64,000 nucleotides of DNA from Streptomyces niphimycinicus. Lineage in GTDB: Bacteria > Actinomycetota > Actinomycetes > Streptomycetales > Streptomycetaceae. The notes under the pieces are model-generated. The model saw nothing but the letters and a program-made list of their open reading frames with translations. It did not search any database and was not told the DNA's origin. Shown here piece by piece: positions 35,086 to 44,289 of this stretch. Position numbers and translations under genes: made by a program. Within the stretch, counting starts at the first letter, position 1. The number at the start of each line of letters is the position of its first letter. The stretch is from assembly GCF_018883605.1 (NCBI RefSeq), contig NZ_JAHLEM010000025.1, positions 18,040 to 82,039 of the forward strand. The letters are read 5' to 3'.

Positions 35086-35936
35086 CGACGATGAGAGTAC
35101 CGCATGACCGCCCGCCGCAGGCCCCGGTGGGCAGCGGACAGGTGCTTGTCGTCGGATCGGTGAACCCCGGCCTCAGCCGTACACTCCCGCGCCTGCCGCG
35201 CGGTGCTGAGCAGATCCGCACCACCAGGCATCTTCAGGCGGGCGGAGACAAGGGGGCGAACCAGGCCCTCGTCGCCCGTCGCCCCAGTGCCGACGCCACC
35301 GCCACCCTGCTCGCCTCCGTCGGCGGCGATGCCGAGCACGCCCTTGCCGGCCTCGCCGCGGGCGTCGGCCCCGGCGCGGTGATCGGTCACGACCACGCCG
35401 CGACGGGAACCGTCGTCCTGCTCATCGCTCCCGACGGCAATCGCATCGTCGTCGACGCGGGAGCCGGCGACCTCCCGCAGCCCGCGCATGTCCGCGCGCT
35501 CGCCGCGGACAGCCCGCCGCCTGCCGTCGTCACCGACCACGAGGTGCCCGCCCCTGTCGTGTCGGCCACGCCCCGCACCTGTGCGGGCCGGGCACGCGTG
35601 CTCCTCAGCCCGTCACCCGCCCGCGCGCTCCGTCCCGAGCCGCTCACGCTCGTGGTCCTGCTCGTCCTCAACAAAGGTGAACTCGCCGGTCTGCTCGCCC
35701 TCGACCCGGCCCCGGCCACCCCCGGCGCCGTCGCTGCCGTCCTCGAGCGTTCCGGTCTCGGCGACAGCCTCGCCTCGCTCAGCTCCGGCGGCGTTGTGGT
35801 CCTCGTGCAGGGTGCCACGACAGATGTGCCCGCATTCCGTGTCGACGCGATCGACACGGTTGGCGCCGGCGACGCGCTCCTCGGCCCGCTCGCCTCCTCT
35901 CTCGCGGGCGGATTAGCCGTCCACCCCGCCGCTTAG
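35076..35936 (+). CDS. Divergent ribokinase-like PfkB protein, possibly C-terminally truncated
   Basis: The core VLVVGSVNPGLSRTLPRLPR, the GGDKGANQALVARRPS loop (usually GGKGANQ) and the IDTVGAGDALLG active-site loop identify a PfkB sugar kinase. The start is uncertain. ATG 35076 would be leaderless from the promoter above; ATG 35091 and GTG 35127 are alternatives, the last giving the usual kinase N-terminus. The frame ends at TAG 35934 soon after the active site. A shifted frame downstream reads GTRGPVSTPDAVDALAEREP, which resembles a ribokinase C-terminus. The gene may therefore be frameshifted. Confidence 0.65.
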   Translation: MVFPTMRVPHDRPPQAPVGSGQVLVVGSVNPGLSRTLPRLPRGAEQIRTTRHLQAGGDKGANQALVARRPSADATATLLASVGGDAEHALAGLAAGVGPGAVIGHDHAATGTVVLLIAPDGNRIVVDAGAGDLPQPAHVRALAADSPPPAVVTDHEVPAPVVSATPRTCAGRARVLLSPSPARALRPEPLTLVVLLVLNKGELAGLLALDPAPATPGAVAAVLERSGLGDSLASLSSGGVVVLVQGATTDVPAFRVDAIDTVGAGDALLGPLASSLAGGLAVHPAA

Positions 35937-36136
35937 CCCTCCGCCTCACCGCCGTACACGCCTCCCGCCGCAGGCGCGGTGGCGGGTCACCAGTACCGGT
36001 CACCACGCACGGCACACGCGGACCCGTGTCGACCCCGGACGCGGTCGACGCACTTGCCGAACGCGAACCCACGACTTCCCCGAACTTCAACCATCCGCCC
36101 CTCCCCGCATCGCCATACATCGAAAGGCGCCCTTCC

Positions 36137-37708
36137 ATGAGCAATGAGGCTCAGCAAGGTCGTAGAGGCACGGCCGTCGAATCGAACGGCGTCAATCCTG
36201 TTCCCGATGCCGAACGGCGCGGGAAGCCGCGCGGTCTGTTCGCCGTGTGGTTCGCCTGGAACATCTCGATCCTCGGTATCAGTTACGGCATCTTCGTCTT
36301 CGGTCTCGGTCTGAACGTCTGGCAGACGATCGTCGCCGGGACCGTCGGCTACCTCATCTCGGCCACTCTCGTCGGCATCCTCGCGGTCGGCGGGCCCCGC
36401 ACGGGACTGCCGACCCTCGCCCAGACGCGCTTCGCGTTCGGCATGAAGGGCAACAGGATCCCCGCGTTCTTCGCCTACCTGTCCAATATGGGCTGGAAGG
36501 TGACGATCATCACCCTTGCCTCGACCACCGGTGCGAACCTGTTCGCGAAGCTGTGGCCGTCGGTGTTCGCCGACACGGACGGGTCGAGCGCCACAGCCAC
36601 CATCGTGCTGTGGTTCGTGCTCGTGCTCGCCGTGACGATGGCAGTCTCCGTCCTCGGCCACGAGCTCATCATGAAGGTCGAGGTCTGGATCTCGTGGGTG
36701 ACCGGCATCATGACGGTCGCGTTCCTCGGATTCATGGTGCCTGAGATCGAGTGGGCACACCTCGGTGACACCCCTGCGGGCGGACCGCTGGTGTTCATCG
36801 GCGGCATCATCATGGCGATGACCCTCGTCGGCCTCGGCTTCCTCAACTACGGCGGCGACTTCGCCCGTTACCTCCCGCGCGATACCCCGGCCCGCGGCGT
36901 GATCAGATGGACGGTCGCCGGGCTCAGCCTGCCGGTCGTCATCCTCCTCGTCGTCGGCGCGCTTCTCGTCGGCGGCGATTCGAAGCTCGGTGCCGCCACA
37001 GCGTCCGACCCGATCGGGGCACTCACCGCGCTCCTGCCGATGTGGTTCTTCGTTCCCTTCTCCATCGTGATCGTCATCTCGCTCGTTTCGGCCGCCATCA
37101 CCGGCATGTACAGCTCCGGCCTCGCGCTCATGGCGGTCGGCGTACCGCTGCGCCGCTCCGTGACGACCTCGATCAACGCGATCATCATCGCGGCGGGCGC
37201 CTTCTATCTGCTGTTCATCTCCACCTCGTTCCTCGCGACGTTCCAGTCGTTCCTGTCACTCATCGCCGTGATGATGGGCACCATGGGCGGCATCCAGCTC
37301 GTCGACTTCGTCCGGCAGCGCCGCATGGGCTGGAACACCGACATGGCGAACCCGCGTGGCTACGGCGGCCGCGACGGGCGCTGGACGGCGATTGTGAGTC
37401 TGATCACCGGAACCGTCGTCGGCCTCGGCCTCGTGACGAGCTCCGACCCGAACTTCGGGAAGATCACGGCATTCCTCCTCACCGAGAACGGCCGCACCGG
37501 CGTGTTCGGGTCGAGCGGGCTCGGCATCGTCATCGCCTTGGCGCTCGGTGCCGCGCTCTACGCGATCCTCACGTTCGGGCTCCATCTGGACCCGAAGCCC
37601 GACTACTCGCTCGTGACCGCGGGAGACGCCGCTCGCGGGAAGGGCACGCTCGAGGCCCCGACTCCCGACGCGGCCGGCAGGCATGCGACCGACCGCACCG
37701 AACGCTGA
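36137..37708 (+). CDS. NCS1 family permease (cytosine/purine/nucleoside type)
   Basis: 523 residues, about twelve membrane segments. NCS1 motifs include WFAWNISILGISYGIFVFGL in the first helix, LPTLAQTRFAFGMKGNRIPA, NYGGDFARYLPRD and GMYSSGLALMAVGVPLRRS. It is longer at the C-terminus (about 40 polar residues) than the NCS1 protein at 3174-4604 and belongs to a different branch. ATG 36137 has GAAAGG upstream. With a ribokinase-like gene before it, a nucleoside or nucleobase is the obvious cargo, but the following glycosidase leaves other options. Confidence 0.88.
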   Translation: MSNEAQQGRRGTAVESNGVNPVPDAERRGKPRGLFAVWFAWNISILGISYGIFVFGLGLNVWQTIVAGTVGYLISATLVGILAVGGPRTGLPTLAQTRFAFGMKGNRIPAFFAYLSNMGWKVTIITLASTTGANLFAKLWPSVFADTDGSSATATIVLWFVLVLAVTMAVSVLGHELIMKVEVWISWVTGIMTVAFLGFMVPEIEWAHLGDTPAGGPLVFIGGIIMAMTLVGLGFLNYGGDFARYLPRDTPARGVIRWTVAGLSLPVVILLVVGALLVGGDSKLGAATASDPIGALTALLPMWFFVPFSIVIVISLVSAAITGMYSSGLALMAVGVPLRRSVTTSINAIIIAAGAFYLLFISTSFLATFQSFLSLIAVMMGTMGGIQLVDFVRQRRMGWNTDMANPRGYGGRDGRWTAIVSLITGTVVGLGLVTSSDPNFGKITAFLLTENGRTGVFGSSGLGIVIALALGAALYAILTFGLHLDPKPDYSLVTAGDAARGKGTLEAPTPDAAGRHATDRTER

Positions 37709-37766
37709 CCGACCCGTGGCGGCGAGGCCCGCGCGGGTCTCGCCGCCGCTCGAGGAGCTGACACCC

Positions 37767-40559
37767 TTGTCCGCACGTGAGACCGCGCTGCACCGATTCC
37801 GGAACCCGGACCCCTGGCATGCGCCCGCCGCCTACTGGTTCTGGCATCGGCTACCCGACGAGGACACGATCCGCGCCCAGGTGCGGCAGATGCACGACGC
37901 CGGGATCCGGAGCTTCCAGGTGCAGGCGCGGTTGTCGTACCCGATCGAGGGTTACCTGGACGACGACTACCTCGCCGCGTGCCGTGCGGCCGTCCGGACG
38001 GCCGCAGAGCTCGGCATGATCGTCGGCATTTATGACGACTACAACTGGCAGACCGGTCAGGCTGCGGGCCGCGCCGTGACCGGGCACGACGAGCTGCGTG
38101 AACGGCACCTGTTCTGGGTGCGCATCCCCGCGGGCGCGAGCGACGGCTCGCTCAGCGGGATCCGCTCGGCGACGGAGAACCTCGGCCCGGCCGCGATGGA
38201 CTGGCACTACGAGGGCGGCGTCGTTGCCTGGGCCGACTGGCGGGTCGAGTATGCGCTGGTCGTGGCAGGGGAGCAGGGCGCGGCCGTCGAGCGGCCCGAG
38301 CTCGTCGACCGCGTGGACGGCGCCGCCGCCAAGTGCCGTGTCCACCTTGTCGAGCCCGTGCCCGACGGCACGGAGGCGATCGTGTTCGTCTCCGCCCGCT
38401 GCGCGACCTCCCGGCTCGTGAACCCCGTCGATCCGGTCGCGGTCGATCGCTTCATCGAGGCCGGCTACCAGCCCTTCGCCGACGCCCTGGGCGACTTCTT
38501 CGGCTCCACCGTCGCCTACATGTTCTTCGACCAGCCGCACGCCGTGTACTACGACTGGGCGGAGCGCAGAGGAGACCTGCGTTCGGCTATGCCCTTCCAC
38601 GAGAGCCTGGCCGTCTCGATCCGGGAGCGCTGGGGCGGGCGGACCCCCCAGGTGCTCGCCGCCGTGCTCGACGGGGACGACCCGGAGCGGCTGAGCCTTC
38701 GCGCCCAGTTCTACGAGCACTTCAGCGGCTACGCGATGGAGACGTTCCTCGGCAAGCTGCGCACCTGGAGCCACGCCCACGGTCTGCGTCAGTCCGGCCA
38801 TGAAGTCCTTGGGCACGTCGGTGGCTGGGCGCTCGACACCGCGTTCGCGAACTGGGACCTGCGCGTGAACTTCGGACTCGACCACTTCGGCGTGGACGGT
38901 TACCGCGACCTCACCGCAGTGGATGCGCAGGACGCCCTGGTGCAGCTCAGTCCCGTGTTCGGCGACTCGGTCGCCCGCCACCACGGCCGCAGCGGGACGA
39001 TGGTCGAGCAGTACTTCCTCACCCCGCCCGAAGGCGGGGCCCCGTGGTCCGGCCACTGGGGGCTGACTCTGCAGGAGCTGCGTACAACGGCGATCAATCA
39101 CCATCTGCAGGGCATGCGGCAGATGATCTTCCACGGCTTCTATCAGACCCACGGCCATGACGACGATCACGAGGCGCTGCGGAATCCGCGCTTCGACTTC
39201 CCCCCGGGCATCAATTTCGAGCCGTGGTTCGCCGATCATCACCTGCGGTTCGCGCTCGAGAGCGCGCGGCTGAGCGAATTCCTCGAGCCGGTGTCACCGC
39301 AGAGCGACGTGGTGGTCCTGTACCCGTTGCGTACGGTGTGGACCGCGGGTCAGCTCGGCGAGCAGGCGTCGGCGATGGGCGAGTGGGCCCGCGCGCTCAC
39401 CGAGTCCCGGGTGGGCTTCCACCTCGTGGACGAACGCGATCTCGAGGCCGCCGCTGTGGAGGAGGGCGCGGTGTGCTTCGGGGACCGCCGGTACCGGGCG
39501 CTCGTACTTCCCGCCGTGACAACGCTGCGCTCGGCCGCATCGCTGCGCCTGCTTCGCCGCCTGGCCGAATCGGGGGTACGGGTGCTCGCGAGCGGCGCGA
39601 CGCCCGCCGTCTACCAGGAGGGCCCACAAACCGCCGCCCAGGACTGGGCAGACCTCGCCCCCGCCGTGGAGATGTTCCATGCGGTCCCCGAGAAGGCGGT
39701 CCTGCGCGGGCTCGCCGCACAGCGTGGGCAGACTGAGCCGACGCTGCGCGCCCCCGCGGGCTCGGCGGTGCGCTGGCGCGGCGGCCCGGACGCGGCCGAC
39801 GGCTTCCGCTTCGCGTGCTTCACCGAGACCGAGGGCACGGTGGAGCTCCTGCTGCCCGACGGGCCCTGGCATATCGAGGAGTGGGAGGCCGCCGACGGTA
39901 CCGTGCGCACCCTCGAAGCAGCCGAGAACCCGGTCGCGCTGCGGCTGGAGCAGAACGCGTTGCGCCTGTTGCGTGTGTACAGGGGCGCAGAGCCCGCTTC
40001 AGGCTGGGCGGAGGCCACGGAAGACTCAGAGGCCGCGGCCGGCCACGGGACACCGGAATGGTCGGCGCCGGAAGCGCTCGAGTCCGGCTGGCTCCTCGAG
40101 GTCGCCAAGGACGCGTACGAGGAGGCGGGTACCCACCGCGACATCGCGGTGACGTGCGGCTGGGAGCGCCAGGGCCTTCCGGCGTTCGCGGGCACCGCCG
40201 ACTATGTGCGGCAGATCGAGCTCGACGCGCCGGTCCGCCTGGAACTGATGCTCCCGGCTGTCGCCGGAGCTGTGGCCGTGTCCGTGAATGGCGTGCGTGT
40301 GGGCGAGCGCGCGTGGGCACCGTACCGCCTCACGATCCCCGCCGACGCCCTGCGGGCCGGGGGGAACGAACTCCGCATCCGGGTCGCGCCGTCGGCGGCC
40401 AACCGCTACTACGCCGGGACCGGGCTCCGCGCCGAGCCCGAGCCGTGCGGGCTGCTCGCGCCGCCGCTGCTGAGCCACGCGCTCGCGACTGTGGACCTCG
40501 GTGCGTCCCCGGACGGTTTCGACTCCGGCCCCCGCTCATCCTCGGTCACGGAAAGCTGA
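37767..40559 (+). CDS. GH106-like glycoside hydrolase (alpha-L-rhamnosidase-like)
   Basis: About 930 residues without a signal peptide. The N-terminus reads FRNPDPWHAPAAYWFWHRLP, the opening of GH106-type rhamnosidase-like proteins, followed by a TIM-barrel region with GIYDDYNWQTGQAAGR and FFDQPHAVYYDW. Middle segments include QSGHEVLGHVGGWALDTAF and QGMRQMIFHGFYQTHGH. A C-terminal beta-sandwich (VAVSVNGVRVGERAWAPYRL and GGNELRIRV) is the galactose-binding-like domain common in such enzymes. TTG 37767 has GAGGAG nine bases upstream; an ATG at 37683 overlapping the NCS1 gene is the alternative. It is intracellular, so it would act on imported glycosides. Rhamnosidase activity is inferred only. 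Confidence 0.7.
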   Translation: MSARETALHRFRNPDPWHAPAAYWFWHRLPDEDTIRAQVRQMHDAGIRSFQVQARLSYPIEGYLDDDYLAACRAAVRTAAELGMIVGIYDDYNWQTGQAAGRAVTGHDELRERHLFWVRIPAGASDGSLSGIRSATENLGPAAMDWHYEGGVVAWADWRVEYALVVAGEQGAAVERPELVDRVDGAAAKCRVHLVEPVPDGTEAIVFVSARCATSRLVNPVDPVAVDRFIEAGYQPFADALGDFFGSTVAYMFFDQPHAVYYDWAERRGDLRSAMPFHESLAVSIRERWGGRTPQVLAAVLDGDDPERLSLRAQFYEHFSGYAMETFLGKLRTWSHAHGLRQSGHEVLGHVGGWALDTAFANWDLRVNFGLDHFGVDGYRDLTAVDAQDALVQLSPVFGDSVARHHGRSGTMVEQYFLTPPEGGAPWSGHWGLTLQELRTTAINHHLQGMRQMIFHGFYQTHGHDDDHEALRNPRFDFPPGINFEPWFADHHLRFALESARLSEFLEPVSPQSDVVVLYPLRTVWTAGQLGEQASAMGEWARALTESRVGFHLVDERDLEAAAVEEGAVCFGDRRYRALVLPAVTTLRSAASLRLLRRLAESGVRVLASGATPAVYQEGPQTAAQDWADLAPAVEMFHAVPEKAVLRGLAAQRGQTEPTLRAPAGSAVRWRGGPDAADGFRFACFTETEGTVELLLPDGPWHIEEWEAADGTVRTLEAAENPVALRLEQNALRLLRVYRGAEPASGWAEATEDSEAAAGHGTPEWSAPEALESGWLLEVAKDAYEEAGTHRDIAVTCGWERQGLPAFAGTADYVRQIELDAPVRLELMLPAVAGAVAVSVNGVRVGERAWAPYRLTIPADALRAGGNELRIRVAPSAANRYYAGTGLRAEPEPCGLLAPPLLSHALATVDLGASPDGFDSGPRSSSVTES

Positions 40560-40840
40560 TCCATCTCACTCGAAGGACTCGACCCGCTCCTGACCCCAAA
40601 CCTCCTGTACGCACTCGCGCGGATGGGGCATGGGGACACGATCGCGATCGTCGACAGGAACTACGTCCGATCCCCTCCCCCGCGTCACGCGGCCCTGGGC
40701 GAGGAACGGGTCGTGGACGGCGTCCAGTTCGCCGGCCCAGGAGTTGACTTCCGTAATCTCCCCACCCACGCAGGCGCCAACGATCGGCCGGTCCAACTGT
40801 CTCGACGAGCACCGTTGGACATCTGGACGCCGTGCGTCGG

Positions 40841-41356
40841 TCAGGTACCGGTCGCCGGCGCCGCGTCGTCGACCACGAGGTGTTCCAGTGCGGCGACGAC
40901 GTGGCCGCGCAACCACTGGGACGGGCGGTCGCTGTCCGGTCCGCGATGCCAGCGCTGATCGACGGTGACCCTCGGCAGGTCGAACGGGATCTCGTGCCCG
41001 CGCACCGGGACACTCGGGGTCCTTCGTGCCCTGCGCGACGAGTCGCGGACTGACGCCGGGGGCTCGGCCGTGATGCGGCCGATGAGCCTCGGGACCAGCA
41101 CCGGTGCGAGCCCGTCGTGGATGCGTACCGCGAACGAGCGTCGCCACGTGTGCGGCTCGCTGCCGGTCGCGTCAGTGACCAATTCCGCGGCACCCTCGAG
41201 CAGTGCCCGGACCCGGGGAGCAGAGCGGAGTGCGAACGGGGTCGGCACCAGCCCACGTCCGGCCCGGACCAGGATCGGATGCTCCATGGCCCGCCGCAGA
41301 CGAGCCGGCGCCCGGCTGGTCGCCGGGGGAGACAGACGCAGTTGTTCGGCCGCCGC
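40841..41356 (-). pseudogene. LysR regulator remnant
   Basis: The minus strand reads EQLRLSPPATSRAPARLRRA, then HPILVRAGRGLVPTPFAL and FAVRIHDGLAPVLVPRLIGR. This is the second half of a LysR HTH and the start of its effector domain. The first 20 or so residues are missing at the junction with the MFS piece, and later parts are out of frame. Further minus-strand sequence to about 40566 (GGEITEVNSWAGELDAVHD) may be the end of a ketopantoate-reductase-like gene, weakly supported. Confidence 0.65.
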
Positions 41357-41367
41357 CCCGGAGGTCC

Positions 41368-41688
41368 CGATGATGCTGCTCGGCCGCGCCGTCACCGGCC
41401 TCGGCGCAATGTGCGCCCTCCCGAACAGCCTCGCCGTGCTGATCCACGCCACGCCCGCACGGCGCCGACCGCACGCGATCGCCGTCTTGGCCACCATGTC
41501 CGGCATCGGCGGTGTGGTGGACAACGTCGGCGGTGGTGCGCTCCTCCTTCGCCCTGCTCGTCGGCGTCATCCAGAGTCCCGACCAGGGCTGGGGCGGCGC
41601 CACCGTCATCACCGGATTCGCTGCCGCGGCGATTCTGTTCGGTCTCTGGGCCGTGATGCTCGATCCTACGGTTGGAGGTCCGGGGTGT
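41368..41688 (+). pseudogene. MFS (DHA2-type) transporter remnant
   Basis: One frame reads MMLLGRAVTGLGAMCALPNS and IAVLATMSGIGGVVDNVGGG. After a frame change it reads ALLVGVIQSPDQGWGGATVI and GFAAAAILFGLWAVMLDP. These correspond to helices 4-5 and a later part of drug:H+ antiporters, with the segment between deleted. It directly abuts the LysR remnant head-on. Confidence 0.65.
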
Positions 41689-42468
41689 TCAGGGGCGGGT
41701 CTCGTCGCCGGGTACGACGCGACGCCAGATCTCCTGCTGGAACTGCTGGGCGGTCATGTCGATATGTTCGGCCATCAGTGCTTCGGCGCGACCGGGTTCC
41801 CCGGCGGCGATGGCTTCGGCAATGGCCTCGTGCTGTTCGGCGGCCACCTGCAAGGATCCGCCTGCGATGCCGGCCAGCCCTATGGTCGTGACCTGGCGCT
41901 GCAGGCGCCGCATCGCGTCGACGGTGGAGGCGAAGAACATGTTGGCGGCAGCGGCCGCGATACCGGTGTGGAAGGCCTCGTCGGCGAAAGTGAAGGCATC
42001 GATGTCACCTTGCTCTGCCGCACGGGCGGACTGCTGCGCGGCTTCGCGGACCGCCTTGACCTGCGTTGGGGTGGCTCGCTGCGAGGCCAGGTTCGCAGTG
42101 GTGGTCTCCAGATGTCGGCGGAACTCGAAGAGCTCGTCCACCTGTCGCAGGTCCGCGGGCAGAAAGTTGGCGAGCGACTGCTGCCAGGAGGACTGCTCGG
42201 GCTCGGCCACGTAAATGCCGCGGCCCTTTTGTACGGACAGCCGTCCCAAGGCGGAGAGGATCTTCACCGCCTCCCGCACCACGGTCCGACTCATCTGCAC
42301 CTCTTCGGCCAGGTCCTTCTCCGTGGGCAGCCGGTCACCGGGCTGAAGTCCCGCCCGGACGATGTACTCGAGGACGCGTTCGGCTGCGACCTCGTACCCG
42401 GGACGGTAACCGCGCGCCGTGTCCGCCGGCACAGAGGCGGACGCGGCGCTCTTCTCTGAGTGGGTCAA
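41689..42468 (-). CDS. FadR/GntR family transcriptional regulator (FCD domain)
   Basis: 259 residues from TTG 42468 with GAGGGAGAG upstream. The winged helix (GLQPGDRLPTEKDLAEEVQM, SRTVVREAVKILSALGRLSV) follows a 25-residue leader, and the C-terminal FCD helices (DEAFHTGIAAAAANMFF, AAEQHEAIAEAIAAGEPGRA) bind acids such as sugar acids in relatives. A palindrome at 42534-42548 upstream is its likely operator. Its 5' region and first codons are duplicated in inverted orientation at 52591-52763 before the dehydratase gene. This suggests that it governs the galactoside/sugar-acid island. Confidence 0.88.
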   Translation of the reverse strand: MTHSEKSAASASVPADTARGYRPGYEVAAERVLEYIVRAGLQPGDRLPTEKDLAEEVQMSRTVVREAVKILSALGRLSVQKGRGIYVAEPEQSSWQQSLANFLPADLRQVDELFEFRRHLETTTANLASQRATPTQVKAVREAAQQSARAAEQGDIDAFTFADEAFHTGIAAAAANMFFASTVDAMRRLQRQVTTIGLAGIAGGSLQVAAEQHEAIAEAIAAGEPGRAEALMAEHIDMTAQQFQQEIWRRVVPGDETRP

Positions 42469-42533
42469 CGGCTCTCCCTCGCTTCCCTCTTGAGGCCGCC
42501 GGTCCGGCAGACTCTGGCCTCGACGCCGGTCGC

Positions 42534-42548
42534 ATGTTTCTGATACAT
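42534..42548. promoter_or_regulatory. Candidate FadR-type operator
   Basis: ATGTTTC-T-GATACAT, 7-base arms with one mismatch. The same dyad (ATGTATC-G-GAAACAT) is kept in the second copy at 52656-52670 although the flanks diverge. A partial site ATGTATCAGAT is at 42705, upstream of the Gfo/Idh gene. Confidence 0.6.
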
Positions 42549-42561
42549 CATGTAGTCCTGA

Positions 42562-42613
42562 CTCAGTGAATCATACCCAAACCCTTGACGCCAGGATCCG
42601 GCAACCCCAGACT
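42562..42613 (-). repeat. 52-bp repeat, copy 1 (inverted relative to 52591-52642)
   Basis: Read on the minus strand it matches 52591-52642 at 48 of 52 positions without gaps. It is the upstream region of the FadR-type gene. Confidence 0.85.
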
Positions 42614-43016
42614 CTCGTCACGCCGCCCCACCTAAGCCGTTCCACCCGCGTCCGGTCGCAACAGGCCCCCTGGATGACCTCTCCCGAACCCTCGCAACGT
42701 CGACATGTATCAGATTTATCTCTTCTTTATCATAACGTAGATGGGATGTCTCCATGTACATTCGGCGTAGCCGTAGACACGCCCGCCGGCCTGGCTCACC
42801 TATGGGATCCGGGACAGGATCCAGCGACCAGCCCCTCAAGCTCCGAGGTCCCGGCCGGCACCGGCCTCTCGGTGCCGAGAGCCGGGTCGCCGACGGCCTC
42901 CGCACCGATGAGCGTGGCGCTCCTACCGCTCTACTGCCCCAGCGACGCAGCATTCAGGGAACCGCCTTCACCAGTCGCAACCCTAACTCGTCGAAATCCC
43001 TTGAAAGGAAAGCGCG
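42614..43016. other. Intergenic region between regulator and Gfo/Idh gene, no gene seen
   Basis: A stretch of about 400 bases holding an AT-richer patch near 42704-42760 (ATGTATCAGATTTATCTC) and a TTTATCATAACGTAG segment that could supply a -10 element. No coding region is convincing. Confidence 0.5.
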
Positions 43017-44186
43017 TTGAACGACATCAGGCTCGGCGTCATCGGCCTGGGCAACCGCAGCGATCTGGTCGAGCTGGCCCATCAGCCGGGCTCGGGCTCC
43101 GTGGTGGCTGCCGCCTGCGACCGCGATCCGCGGATGCTCGCGCTCGCCGAGAAACGCTTCGGTACCGGGGTGAGGACCACCCTGGACCACCACGAACTGC
43201 TCGATGCAGGGCTTGACGGCGTGTTCGTACTCACCCCCGACCACACGCACGAGCAGATCGGCCTGGACTTCCTCGCGGCCGGTGTACCGGTGTTCCTGGA
43301 CAAGCCGATGGCGATCACCATCGAGGCCTGCGACCGGCTGCTCACGGCGGCCCGTGCGTATCGAACCCCGCTGTACGTCGGCCACAACATGCGACACATG
43401 CCGGTCGTGGTCGCCATGCGCGACTTGATCGACAGCGGGGCCATCGGCGAGGTGAAGGCGATCTGGTGCCGCCACTTCGTCGGCAATGGCGGAGATTTCT
43501 ACTTCAAGGACTGGCACGCGGACCGGCGCAACACCACCGGTCTGCTGTTGCAGAAGGGAGCCCACGACATCGATGTCATCCACTGGCTGGCCGGCGGTTA
43601 CACCCGGCGCGTGAACGCCATGGGCGGGCTGACGGTGTACGGCGACATCAGCTCGCGCCGCGACCGCAGTGGGCAGCGGATGACCGACTGGCTGTCGGCG
43701 GACAACTGGCCGCCCCTCAGCCTGACCGGCCTCCACCCGGTGGTGGACGTGGAGGACCTGAGCATGATGCAGATGCACCTGGACAACGGCGTCTTCGCCA
43801 GCTACCAGCAGTGCCACTACACACCGGACTACTGGCGCAACTACACGGTGATCGGCACCGAGGGGCGGATGGAGAACTTCGGCGACTCCGAGGGAGCGGA
43901 GGTCCGGGTGTGGAACCGCCGCTCCGAATACCGCGCCGAGGGCGATCTGGTGGTCCCCGTCCACACTCCGACCGGCACCCACGGTGGAGCCGATCCGCTC
44001 TTGGCCGCGGAGTTCCTGCGGTTCGTACGGGAAGGCGGTGCCACCGTCACCTCGCCGGTGGCGGCGCGCGAAGCGGTGGCCGCCGGCTACGCGGCCACCC
44101 TGTCGCTGCGGGACGGGGGAAGGGCCGTCGACATCGCTCCCGTGGATCCGGACGTGGCCGCGTACTTCGCGCACGGTCAGAAGTGA
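43017..44186 (+). CDS. Gfo/Idh/MocA family oxidoreductase
   Basis: 389 residues from TTG 43017, with AAAGGAAAG upstream. The Rossmann loop GVIGLGNRSD is at 7-16. The EKP-like motif is VFLDKPMAIT near 95-104, with lysine as catalytic residue in the family, and GHNMRHMPVV follows. The C-terminal sheet includes TGLLLQKGAHDIDVIHWLAG, with the H-D-x-x-x-x-H active-site set. The family oxidises sugar hydroxyls or aldoses with NAD(P). Divergent from the FadR-type regulator, it is probably under its control and acts on the sugar freed by the GH35 enzyme. Confidence 0.9.
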   Translation: MNDIRLGVIGLGNRSDLVELAHQPGSGSVVAAACDRDPRMLALAEKRFGTGVRTTLDHHELLDAGLDGVFVLTPDHTHEQIGLDFLAAGVPVFLDKPMAITIEACDRLLTAARAYRTPLYVGHNMRHMPVVVAMRDLIDSGAIGEVKAIWCRHFVGNGGDFYFKDWHADRRNTTGLLLQKGAHDIDVIHWLAGGYTRRVNAMGGLTVYGDISSRRDRSGQRMTDWLSADNWPPLSLTGLHPVVDVEDLSMMQMHLDNGVFASYQQCHYTPDYWRNYTVIGTEGRMENFGDSEGAEVRVWNRRSEYRAEGDLVVPVHTPTGTHGGADPLLAAEFLRFVREGGATVTSPVAAREAVAAGYAATLSLRDGGRAVDIAPVDPDVAAYFAHGQK

Positions 44187-44238
44187 GCACGTCGGCAGGG
44201 TGTTGGTGACCCTGGTGCCGAGCGCGCCAGGGCAAGGT

Positions 44239-44271
44239 GGCTCCGGTCCGGAAGGGGGCCGGGCCGGAGCC
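44239..44271. terminator. Convergent terminator hairpin
   Basis: 13-base arms (GGCTCCGGTCCGG / CCGGGCCGGAGCC, one G-U pair) with a 7-base loop, between the convergent Gfo/Idh and GH35 genes. Confidence 0.7.
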
Positions 44272-44289
44272 AACTGGTCGGGCGGCGGC

